A DNA stretch of 5,522 bases from Pelotomaculum sp. (GTDB lineage: Bacteria; Bacillota; Desulfotomaculia; Desulfotomaculales; Pelotomaculaceae): the NCBI GenBank assembly GCA_003489345.1, contig DNIT01000047.1, forward strand, positions 1-5,522, given 5' to 3'. Numbering within the stretch: the stretch's first letter is position 1; every line of letters begins with the position of its first letter. The notes beneath the pieces were generated by a model. That model worked only from the letters and a program-made list of their open reading frames with translations, had not been told where the DNA came from and ran no database searches. This document shows positions 1-5,167 of this stretch, piece after piece. A program made the position numbers and the translations under genes.

Positions 1-24
1 ATGGAAAATCACCATAAACAACTC

Positions 25-51
25 AAAAACCCGCTAAAATAGCGGGTTTTT
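25..51 (-). terminator. Intrinsic terminator of the tRNA-Leu gene
   Basis: A perfect 12-bp inverted repeat (25-36 with 40-51, core CCCGCTA/TAGCGGG) encloses a 3-base loop. The outer part of the stem is five A:T pairs, so transcripts of either strand end in five U residues. It begins 10 bases past the CCA end of the minus-strand tRNA, which is the natural place for its terminator. The symmetry means it could also stop a plus-strand transcript entering from the left. Bases 1-24 show nothing recognisable. Confidence 0.85.
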
Positions 52-61
52 GGACAAATTA

Positions 62-144
62 TGGTGTCGGAGGCGGGACTTGAACCCGCACGGTCACCCA
101 CACGCCCCTCAAACGTGCGCGTCTGCCTATTCCGCCACTCCGAC
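62..144 (-). tRNA. tRNA-Leu, anticodon GAG
   Basis: Read on the minus strand this is a complete class II tRNA. The acceptor arm is GTCGGAG paired with CTCCGAC, followed by discriminator A and an encoded CCA (62-64). The D stem is GCG/CGC with a GG-containing loop, and the T arm is GCGGG-TTCAAGT-CCCGC. The variable region of about 11 bases can form a short GGT/CC arm, as expected for tRNA-Leu. The anticodon stem CACGT/GCGTG holds the loop TTGAGGG, giving anticodon GAG (complement at 108-110), which reads CUC and CUU codons. The last stem pair is a U-G wobble, slightly unusual but tolerated. The gene stands alone, not in a tRNA cluster, and has its own promoter and terminator. The A discriminator and long variable arm support leucine over serine. 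Confidence 0.95.
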
Positions 145-196
145 ATATATACTGGGAAGCCTTAATGGAAGGGAACTACCTGTACTCGCAAAGGTT

Positions 197-225
197 ATTA
201 TACCAGACAGATATTCTTTAAGCAA
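197..225 (-). promoter_or_regulatory. Sigma-A-like promoter of the tRNA-Leu gene
   Basis: On the minus strand, TTGCTT (220-225) is followed after exactly 17 bases by a perfect TATAAT (197-202). Transcription would begin near 190, leaving a leader of about 45 bases before the mature tRNA 5' end at 144, to be removed by RNase P. The near-consensus -10 box and ideal spacing fit a stable-RNA promoter. Confidence 0.75.
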
Positions 226-279
226 GTGAAAGTCTTGCTTTTTTGATACACTCCTTCTTTATAATAACCAATCTAGATG

Positions 280-308
280 TTGTAATTTAATAGAATTTCA
301 GTTATTCT
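280..308 (+). promoter_or_regulatory. Candidate promoter of the phospholipase-like gene
   Basis: TTGTAA (280-285) and TATTCT (303-308) lie 17 bases apart and each match the sigma-A consensus at four of six positions. The predicted start near 315 would give a leader of about 65 bases to the TTG start at 381. The surrounding DNA is AT-rich, so a chance match is possible. No better pair was seen upstream of this gene. Confidence 0.35.
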
Positions 309-367
309 AATTATCAAATGATAAATAAAACAATCTATCACTGGCGGCGAAAGCGCTGTTTTTTTAT

Positions 368-375
368 GGGGGGAG
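368..375 (+). promoter_or_regulatory. Ribosome binding site that selects the TTG start at 381
   Basis: The run GGGGGGAG ends 5 bases before TTG 381-383. The in-frame ATG at 366 overlaps this run and has no Shine-Dalgarno sequence of its own (it is preceded by a T tract), and the ATG at 318 also lacks one. The site therefore favours TTG as the real start. Confidence 0.65.
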
Positions 376-380
376 AAAAA

Positions 381-1121
381 TTGTATCCGCAAACCCATAT
401 CTACTTTGCTGAATGGATTATCGAAACAAAGGGGGATACCGTTACGCTGGGCAGTATTCTGCCTGATATACTGAGCGGGGGCCTCTTTGATCATTATGAG
501 TCGCACAGCAAGGGGGAGGAAATATATAGTTTTCTTAAGAAGCACAACACCCTTCTAGACTTTGGAAAGGCGCTTTTAACCCACGGGTTTGTGCCCAAAG
601 GGCTCGACTACTACGGGGATGAGAAATATCTGGATTTTGAAAAGGGCTACTGTTTTGAGAAGGCCAAGCCGTTTATTTTGGAGACTGTGGAGGCATGCAA
701 TATTCCGCTAACCATGGGCTGGTGGAAGGCACATAATATTGTCGAAATGGGTATTGAGCTGCTGGTCAGTTCGCGTGATTTTTACAAAGAACGATTTGAG
801 AGCGCTTTTGCCAACCGTGTTTTAATATCCGAACTCAACGAGATGTTTCACGACCTTTGGAAAGCTAATGACATAAATTTTTCCCACAGAGTTGAAAAGT
901 TTGCCGGGTTAATTGAACAAGATAAGGCCGATGCAAAGTCCCTGGCCGAAAAATACAGGCTTCAAATGTTCTTTAAACACAAAGTGGAAATAGATACCAA
1001 GAAAGTGGCGCTTCTCATTGAAAAAGCTGCGGCAAGCGTAGATCACGAGCTGGACGAGTTCTTCAGTACGACCGGGAATCTGATCAAGAAGAATATTACA
1101 AGCTTTATTCAGAGGGCCTAA
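381..1121 (+). CDS. Zinc-dependent phospholipase C/P1 nuclease-like protein
   Basis: This encodes 246 residues from the TTG start at 381. In-frame ATGs at 318 and 366 would add 21 or 5 residues, but only the TTG has a good ribosome binding site, and the added residues (many R, K and W) look like translated leader. Visible are the spaced metal-ligand-type residues of the zinc-dependent phospholipase C/P1 nuclease fold: His6 in THIYFA, Asp29 in LGSILPDI, His38 and His42 in DHYESH, His68 and Asp76 in LLTHGFVPKGLD, and His118-x3-Glu122 in KAHNIVE. The LGSxxPDI signature near the N terminus is typical of the Zn_dep_PLPC-type family (Pfam PF00882). No signal peptide or membrane segment is visible, so the protein is predicted cytoplasmic, unlike secreted clostridial alpha-toxin-type enzymes. 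The helical C-terminal half is rich in K and E. Substrate is unknown; hydrolysis of a phosphodiester or phospholipid is inferred only from the fold. It is a single gene with its own terminator. Family assignment rests on residue pattern alone. Confidence 0.6.
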   Translation: MYPQTHIYFAEWIIETKGDTVTLGSILPDILSGGLFDHYESHSKGEEIYSFLKKHNTLLDFGKALLTHGFVPKGLDYYGDEKYLDFEKGYCFEKAKPFILETVEACNIPLTMGWWKAHNIVEMGIELLVSSRDFYKERFESAFANRVLISELNEMFHDLWKANDINFSHRVEKFAGLIEQDKADAKSLAEKYRLQMFFKHKVEIDTKKVALLIEKAAASVDHELDEFFSTTGNLIKKNITSFIQRA

Positions 1122-1145
1122 TTAAGAAAAACTTAAAGAAAGATA

Positions 1146-1174
1146 AAAGCGCCTGGATCACATCCAGGCGCTTT
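1146..1174. terminator. Bidirectional terminator between convergent genes
   Basis: A perfect 13-bp inverted repeat (1146-1158 with 1162-1174, core GCGCCTGGAT/ATCCAGGCGC) has a 3-base loop. It lies 24 bases after the stop of the phospholipase-like gene and 34 bases after the stop of pssA. A:T pairs at the base give short U tracts on both strands, the longer one (TTTT, then ATCTTT) on the minus side. It should end both transcripts. Confidence 0.88.
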
Positions 1175-1208
1175 GTGCGATAATTGTTAATATATGTACT
1201 TAAATGAT

Positions 1209-1712
1209 TTAGATTTTTGGAATGCGAATGCTGCTTACCATTAGGAGCGCTAAAATGATGCTGAGAATTAACACAACAGGCGTGCTGGGCACCAAAAACA
1301 CCAGTATAGCCAGGATGGCGCCGGCAGCAGTGATAGGGACACCCAGAAAAAAGGGTGTCGGCTGGGTTACGTTAAATCTGGCCAGTCGCAGGGCGCCGCA
1401 CAGGGTGAAGAGCAAAAAGCAAAGCAACCCCGGGGTGCTAAGGTGGTGCGCCAGCGCACTGCTGTAGAGCAGAGCGGCGGGAGCCACACCGAAGGAAACC
1501 AGATCGGCTAGAGAATCAAACTCCTTGCCAAAATTGGATACGGCGTTGCAGCGGCGGGCTAAAATCCCGTCAACCCGGTCCAAAACGGCGGCCAGCACAA
1601 TCAGGACAACGCTTAACTGAAAGTTGTAGTTTATTACAGAGGTGATGGCAGAAACGCCGAGCAGTAAATTAGCGGCTGTACATAAGTTTGGCATTATCTC
1701 CATCCTGCTCAT
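1209..1712 (-). CDS. pssA: CDP-diacylglycerol-serine O-phosphatidyltransferase
   Basis: This 167-residue integral membrane enzyme joins CDP-diacylglycerol and L-serine to give phosphatidylserine and CMP, the first committed step towards phosphatidylethanolamine. The CDP-alcohol phosphotransferase signature is complete: Asp45, Asp48-Gly49, Ala52-Arg53, Gly62, Asp66 and Asp70 (spacing DGx2ARx8Gx3Dx3D). The four aspartates bind the metal and CDP group. The later LRLARFN (109-114 region) and FFLGVPITAA (121-130) motifs are characteristic of the Bacillus-type PssA subfamily. Several hydrophobic segments fill the rest, and length is close to the family's usual 170-180. Start ATG 1712 has GGAG (complement 1721-1724) 8 bases upstream. 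The gene starts 13 bases after the psd stop, so it is the second gene of a psd-pssA operon and ends at the 1146-1174 terminator. All key residues are present. Confidence 0.95.
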   Translation of the reverse strand: MSRMEIMPNLCTAANLLLGVSAITSVINYNFQLSVVLIVLAAVLDRVDGILARRCNAVSNFGKEFDSLADLVSFGVAPAALLYSSALAHHLSTPGLLCFLLFTLCGALRLARFNVTQPTPFFLGVPITAAGAILAILVFLVPSTPVVLILSIILALLMVSSIRIPKI

Positions 1713-1725
1713 ATGTTCATCTCCA

Positions 1726-2397
1726 TCATTTATATTTTAAGACGGACGGGAGTATTCCCAGGGCAGTTTCTCCAGCCTTGACCTTATCACCTTTTTGGAC
1801 ATATAAATCCGATCCGGCAGGAATAAATATTTCTGTCCCCGAGCCAAATTTTATGATACCAATTAATTCTCCAACTGCCAACATTTTCCCTTCATCCGCC
1901 CAACATTTCATGCGGCGGGGAATGAATCCGGTAATCTGGCAGACCATCACTTTAAAACCGCCGCTTTCTATGCCTATAAAATTCTTCTCATTTATATCTG
2001 AGGCGTGGCTTTTAAAAGCCGGGATAAACTTGCCCTGCCGGTAGTACCTGTATCTTACCTCTCCTTGCAAGGGAGAGCGGTTGAGGTGAACATTTAGAAT
2101 AGACAGAAAGATACTGATGCGTATAGCAGGACCCTGGATAAACCTGTCTTCAATCACCTCGTCAATCTCCATAATCACGCCGTCCGCCGGAGAAAGAATA
2201 CAGTTCTTGTCGGCAGGGACGTTCCTTTTAGGATTACGGAAAAAGAATAAAATGAAGACGATCAGAACTATCGGTATAATTGCCAGAAGTGGAAATCTAA
2301 GGTAAAACACTGCTGCCAGCACGCTGAGGGCAACAATATAATGCCAGCACAGCTTTAGGGTTAAAGCGAAACGGGACAGCATATTTTCATTAACCAC
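1726..2397 (-). CDS. psd: Phosphatidylserine decarboxylase, short (PSD-A-like) form
   Basis: This encodes 223 residues. The enzyme removes CO2 from phosphatidylserine to make phosphatidylethanolamine, directly using the product of the downstream pssA. The N terminus carries a hydrophobic region (about 19-52) that should anchor it in the membrane. LSPADG contains Asp72, NVHLNRSP contains His104, and FGSGTEIF contains the Gly185-Ser186 bond; Asp/His/Ser form the self-cleavage triad. Cleavage before Ser186 would give a beta chain and a small alpha chain of about 38 residues with the pyruvoyl group. The short length and FGS motif (in place of LGST) fit the archaeal-type/PSD-A subfamily. As I recall, an Arg commonly follows GS in that subfamily, where this protein has Gly. 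The start is GTG 2397; an in-frame TGA directly before it rules out extension. AAAGGGG lies 12 bases upstream, a rather long spacing. An internal ATG (residue 6) has no better site. Confidence 0.93.
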   Translation of the reverse strand: MVNENMLSRFALTLKLCWHYIVALSVLAAVFYLRFPLLAIIPIVLIVFILFFFRNPKRNVPADKNCILSPADGVIMEIDEVIEDRFIQGPAIRISIFLSILNVHLNRSPLQGEVRYRYYRQGKFIPAFKSHASDINEKNFIGIESGGFKVMVCQITGFIPRRMKCWADEGKMLAVGELIGIIKFGSGTEIFIPAGSDLYVQKGDKVKAGETALGILPSVLKYK

Positions 2398-2458
2398 TCA
2401 GCCACTTTTCCCCTTTACCAGAATAAAAGATTTTGCCGCTCAAAAATAACCTTAGTCT

Positions 2459-2487
2459 ATAATAACCTGTGAGCCAAAGCATTGCAA
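2459..2487 (-). promoter_or_regulatory. Candidate promoter of the psd-pssA operon
   Basis: On the minus strand TTGCAA (2482-2487) is separated by 17 bases from TATTAT (2459-2464). The -10 box matches consensus at five of six positions, the -35 box at four. Transcription would start near 2452 and give a leader of about 55 bases before GTG 2397. The same 186-base divergent region must also hold the promoter of the plus-strand radical SAM gene. There, only a weak TTTCCT (2524-2529)/TAATAT (2548-2553) pair with 18-base spacing was seen. Confidence 0.5.
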
Positions 2488-2583
2488 GATTAAAGCTATT
2501 TTCCACAGACTGGAAGTTTGGATTTTCCTAAGCCATCATCCATGTGGTAATATAAATTTATATTTCATTAAGGTGGGAAACCA

Positions 2584-3534
2584 ATGGGAGAAAACCGCTA
2601 CAACCTGTATTCAGAACATCTGGTCAAGAAATTTGGAGAGAAGGTATACAAACTGCCGGTCAACCTGCCTGGGACCTGTCCCAATCGTGACGGAAAAGTC
2701 GGTTGGGGCGGGTGCGTCTTTTGCGATGAAGACGGTTCAGGGTTCGAGTGCCTGTCCAATGAGTTGGCAGTGGGACAGCAGGTGGCAATGAATAAAGCGT
2801 TCTTTCGCAAACGATACAATGCCGGAAAATTTATAGTTTACTTTCAGGCATTTACCAATACCTACCTGCCCTTTGACCGCTTCAAGGCAAATATTCTGGA
2901 CGCTTTGGAACAGGATGTGGTGGGTATATCCGTCTCAACCAGGCCTGACTGTGTAAACGACAGTTACCTGGATTTTCTGTATGCGGTAAAGGAAGATCAT
3001 GGTGTGGATATCAATATTGAACTTGGCTTGCAGACGGTTAACTATCGCACCCTGGCCAGGGTCAACCGGGGACATAGCCTGGCTGAGTTTATCGATGCTG
3101 TGATGAGGATCAAAAAACACGGATTTGCCGCCTGTGCGCACCTGATCCTGAATCTGCCCTGGGACGACCTGGCCGACACTGTGGAAAGCGCTAAAATCCT
3201 TTCCGCCCTCGGTGTGGAATATGTAAAACTACATTCTCTGTATGTGGTGCGGGGAACGGCGCTTGGGGACATGTTCGAGCGCGGAGAGTTTGAGGTTATA
3301 TCATTGCAGGATTATGTGAAACGGGTGGGGGAATTTTTGGCCTACCTGGATCCGTCCGTTGTAATCCAGCGGCTGGTTGGCCGCGGGCCCAAGGACAGCC
3401 TTCTATTCAGCAACTGGGGCGTCAGTTGGTGGCTGGTAAAACAGCGCATTGAGGAGTATTTGGAGCAGAAGGATATTTACCAGGGGAAGAAATTCGATTA
3501 CCTTAATGGGAAAGCGCTGAAACAGCGCGAATGA
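2584..3534 (+). CDS. ytqA: Radical SAM protein, YhcC/YtqA family (TIGR01212 type)
   Basis: This is a 316-residue cytoplasmic radical S-adenosylmethionine enzyme. The iron-sulfur cluster cysteines are Cys32, Cys44 and Cys47 in CPNRDG followed by GGCVFC. This is the widened Cx11CxxC pattern typical of the E. coli YhcC/B. subtilis YtqA family and related to Elp3, rather than the classic Cx3Cx2C. Further family features are the YFQAFTNTY segment (about 86-94), the STRPD motif (about 117-121), and ELGLQT (about 141-147), which belong to the radical SAM barrel. Length matches the family (300-320). The family has been connected, in Gram-positive bacteria, with late steps of the mnm5s2U wobble-uridine modification of tRNA (YtqA named MnmL, partner methyltransferase YtqB/MnmM). 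I apply this by homology only, with moderate certainty. The partner is not next to it here. ATG 2584 is preceded by AGGTGGG (2571-2577) at 6 bases. It appears monocistronic. Confidence 0.88.
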   Translation: MGENRYNLYSEHLVKKFGEKVYKLPVNLPGTCPNRDGKVGWGGCVFCDEDGSGFECLSNELAVGQQVAMNKAFFRKRYNAGKFIVYFQAFTNTYLPFDRFKANILDALEQDVVGISVSTRPDCVNDSYLDFLYAVKEDHGVDINIELGLQTVNYRTLARVNRGHSLAEFIDAVMRIKKHGFAACAHLILNLPWDDLADTVESAKILSALGVEYVKLHSLYVVRGTALGDMFERGEFEVISLQDYVKRVGEFLAYLDPSVVIQRLVGRGPKDSLLFSNWGVSWWLVKQRIEEYLEQKDIYQGKKFDYLNGKALKQRE

Positions 3535-3797
3535 ACCAAATTATGATTTTTGTCACATATTATATTGGTTTTAACCGGTTTTGAAGAAGTATGATTCAAT
3601 CACACTTGTACTCTTGTAATAATCTAAGTTGTTTGTATATTCCTTTAAGATCCTGTGCCAATATATTCACATCTGTGTTTTTTTGAATTATGAACTGATT
3701 AATGAATAAATTCTATCTTAAGGTCTTAGTTAATGTTCCTATAGTATCATGGAAACAGTATGTGGGCTGCAATTTTAATTTATCTCAAATATTACCT
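3535..3797. other. AT-rich intergenic region without a recognisable gene
   Basis: Between the radical SAM stop and the hydrolase promoter lies clearly AT-rich DNA with no ORF that has a ribosome binding site and no tRNA or riboswitch pattern I recognise. Two weak terminator-like structures are present. AACCAA (3534-3539) can pair with TTGGTT (3565-3570), followed by TT. A tiny CAC/GTG hairpin at 3668-3677 is followed by seven T residues. One of them may end the radical SAM transcript. A short palindrome AACCGGTT sits at 3573-3580. A small RNA or unrecognised regulatory sites cannot be excluded. Confidence 0.5.
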
Positions 3798-3826
3798 TTG
3801 ACTATCATAAAACCTTACGTTATACT
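3798..3826 (+). promoter_or_regulatory. Promoter of the SleB-like hydrolase gene
   Basis: TTGACT (3798-3803) and TATACT (3821-3826) each match the sigma-A consensus at five of six positions, with the ideal 17-base spacing. Predicted transcription start is near 3833, about 33 bases ahead of the ATG. The housekeeping-type boxes suggest vegetative expression. I saw no convincing sporulation sigma-G or sigma-E/K promoter, although SleB-type germination enzymes are usually made in the forespore. Confidence 0.7.
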
Positions 3827-3852
3827 CATGAAGTCCCCGGAAAAACGAAAAT

Positions 3853-3860
3853 GGGGTGAT
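3853..3860 (+). promoter_or_regulatory. Ribosome binding site for the SleB-like gene
   Basis: GGGGTGAT contains GGTGAT, complementary to the 3' end of 16S rRNA, and ends 5 bases before ATG 3866. It decides the start: the ATG at 3861 is closed after one more codon by TGA, and the in-frame ATG at 3998, just before the membrane segment, has no such site. The basic N-terminal extension is therefore translated. Confidence 0.65.
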
Positions 3861-3865
3861 ATGAT

Positions 3866-4558
3866 ATGAAGATATCCAAGCTGATGAAGTATATCAAGCC
3901 GTATTTAATTAGGTTATTGAAAGTTTGCAAAATTATTAAGCTTGAACAGCTTAAGTTGGTAATAGGCAAGCTTTGTAGGCAAAATAACCGGACTAAGATG
4001 GGGATATGTCTGGCAGCATGTATAATGCTGCTCCCGGCAGCCCTGCTGCTGCAGCAGGGTGCAGCTCTTCAGAAAATCATGCAACCGGTTAAAAGGGACC
4101 AGCAGATTGTCTCTGTGCTGCCGGAAGAGTCGTCCGGGGACGGGCAGCAACCGGCGCAAGCCGGTCGGAGCAGCGCTCCGGAACCCTCCAGGGGCGGTCA
4201 GGTGGACCGCACCAGTGTCAACCTGCTGGCCCAGGTTATCGAGGGTGAGGCTGCCGACGAACCGTATCAGGGCAAGGTAGCGGTAGGCGCTGTTATCTTG
4301 AACCGGATCGAAAGCGGTGATTTTCCAAACACTATTCCGGGGGTTATCTATGAACGAGACGCTTTCGAGTCGGTCAGCAACGGCCAGTTCCAGAGGCCCT
4401 TGAGTGGGGACTCGATGAATGCCGCAATTGAAGCTTTAAACGGCAGTGATCCCACTGGCGGGGCCCTTTACTTCTGGAACCCGGCCAAGGCCAGCAGCCA
4501 GTGGGTATGGTCCCGGCCAATCGTGACCCAAATCGGCAGGCACGTGTTTGCCCACTAG
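3866..4558 (+). CDS. Membrane-anchored SleB/CwlJ-type cell wall hydrolase
   Basis: This encodes 230 residues. Residues 1-44 are strongly basic (many K and R, no run of acids). Residues 45-64 form one hydrophobic segment that should act as an uncleaved anchor or signal sequence, and 70-115 is a low-complexity linker (Q, S, G, P). Residues 118-230 match the Hydrolase_2 domain (Pfam PF07486) of the germination enzymes SleB and CwlJ: IEGEAADEPYQGKVAVGAVILN, then GQF, DPTGGALYFWNPAKA, SRPI and IGRHVFA. Glu128 in IEGEA aligns with the acid expected to be catalytic. The usual RGEP is here ADEP. Such enzymes cut spore-cortex or vegetative peptidoglycan. Typical SleB carries an N-terminal peptidoglycan-binding domain (PF01471), which is absent here, while CwlJ lacks both that domain and a signal. 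The protein could act in germination, sporulation or vegetative wall turnover; the housekeeping-like promoter leaves this open. The gene is single and convergent with a lytic transglycosylase. Confidence 0.9.
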   Translation: MKISKLMKYIKPYLIRLLKVCKIIKLEQLKLVIGKLCRQNNRTKMGICLAACIMLLPAALLLQQGAALQKIMQPVKRDQQIVSVLPEESSGDGQQPAQAGRSSAPEPSRGGQVDRTSVNLLAQVIEGEAADEPYQGKVAVGAVILNRIESGDFPNTIPGVIYERDAFESVSNGQFQRPLSGDSMNAAIEALNGSDPTGGALYFWNPAKASSQWVWSRPIVTQIGRHVFAH

Positions 4559-4564
4559 CGTGCG

Positions 4565-4591
4565 GTAGGGAGGCTAAACAAGCCTCCCTAC
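4565..4591. terminator. Hairpin terminator between two convergent wall-enzyme genes
   Basis: A perfect 11-bp inverted repeat (4565-4575 with 4581-4591, GTAGGGAGGCT/AGCCTCCCTAC) has a 5-base loop AAACA. It starts 7 bases after the SleB-like stop. Its right arm contains the stop codon of the minus-strand transglycosylase (TAG, complement 4588-4590). The following U tract is poor on the plus strand (CTTGTATAAG) and absent on the minus strand, so termination may be incomplete or the hairpin may mainly protect 3' ends. Confidence 0.65.
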
Positions 4592-5163
4592 TTGTATAAG
4601 TAGCTGTAGAGCCGATAATAAAGCAAAACCTTTTTTACGTAGTATCTGGTTTCAGGAAAAGGGATCTGGGAAATGGAGGCTTCTGGGTTAATCAGGGTCT
4701 TTCCCGCAAGCCAGTCTTTTACATTCCCGCGCCCTCCGTTATAAGCCGCGAGGATCAGAACGGTACTGCCGTCGAATTCTTTACCCAGGTCGGAAAGATA
4801 CCAGGTTCCAAGCTTGATGTTGGTTTCCGGGTCGAAAAGAAGTTCGCTGTCAAATGTGGATTCACCCGTCTGGTCGGCTGCCCAGAGGCCGGTCTCGGGC
4901 ATAATTTGCATCAGTCCCCTGGCTCCCCGCACCGAAACCGCTTCGCTGTCGAAGTTGCTTTCAGCTTTAATCACAGCCGCAATCAGAGCAGGGTCCACAT
5001 TGTAGACCTTGCCGTAAAAGGTTATGGTGTCATGATAAGGGAGCGGGTTGAAAAAACGGAAGATGCTGTCAAAGTTGAGTATTGCCAGCAGTAAGAGAAA
5101 AAAAAGGATTATTCTGCGTTGCATTTTCTTCTTGTTGATCCTTTTGCAAGACACTGCCGACAA
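4588..5163 (-). CDS. Membrane-anchored SLT-type lytic transglycosylase
   Basis: This encodes 191 residues from TTG 5163. After a basic start, one hydrophobic segment (about 17-31) acts as signal anchor, placing the catalytic domain outside the membrane. The rest is a single SLT domain (Pfam PF01464, Slt70-like). Glu68-Ser69 in KAESNF gives the catalytic glutamate, followed by GARGLMQIMPET (about 80-91), the AAYNGG motif (139-144) and the FPETRYYVKKV end motif (about 169-179). Such enzymes cleave the MurNAc-GlcNAc bond, leaving 1,6-anhydro-MurNAc ends. All motifs are intact. TTG 5163 is preferred because GGAG (complement 5172-5175) is 8 bases upstream. GTG 5172 overlaps that site and ATG 5124 has only a distant AGGA (14 bases). 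The coaE stop is 39 bases upstream with no clear promoter between, so it is probably cotranscribed with coaE. In clostridial relatives this small SLT protein often follows coaE (recollection, not checked). Confidence 0.92.
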   Translation of the reverse strand: MSAVSCKRINKKKMQRRIILFFLLLLAILNFDSIFRFFNPLPYHDTITFYGKVYNVDPALIAAVIKAESNFDSEAVSVRGARGLMQIMPETGLWAADQTGESTFDSELLFDPETNIKLGTWYLSDLGKEFDGSTVLILAAYNGGRGNVKDWLAGKTLINPEASISQIPFPETRYYVKKVLLYYRLYSYLYK

Positions 5164-5167
5164 ATAT

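Noticed and set aside
108..112. Anticodon read as TGA, which would make the tRNA a tRNA-Ser
   Set aside because: That register does not leave a normal five-pair stem with a seven-base loop. Discriminator A and the tRNA body fit leucine with GAG.
220..244. Hairpin AAGCAAG/CTTGCTT followed by six T residues, resembling a plus-strand terminator
   Set aside because: No plus-strand gene precedes it in the window, and it coincides with the -35 box of the tRNA promoter. The stem is AT-rich and probably incidental.
318..380. Longer form of the phospholipase-like protein starting at ATG 318
   Set aside because: No ribosome binding site at 318, and the extra residues include the translated hairpin/T tract and the ribosome binding site itself. 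The family signature starts only after TTG 381.
273..545. Minus-strand open frame of 90 codons overlapping the phospholipase-like gene
   Set aside because: Its protein resembles nothing known to me, it lies antisense to a gene with good family motifs, and it has no convincing ribosome binding site.
2573..2819. Alternative short frames on both strands over the start of the radical SAM gene
   Set aside because: They overlap the segment encoding the cluster cysteines, which carries the clear family signature in one frame. The others are shadows.
3835..3856. CCCC/GGGG pairing that could mask the ribosome binding site of the SleB-like gene
   Set aside because: Only four pairs with a 14-base loop and no extension; too weak to claim regulation.
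3569..4094. A 12-base inverted copy, TTTTAACCGGTT at 3569-3580 and its complement at 4083-4094
   Set aside because: One such match is about what chance predicts for a window of this size, and the second copy is inside the coding sequence of the SleB-like gene.
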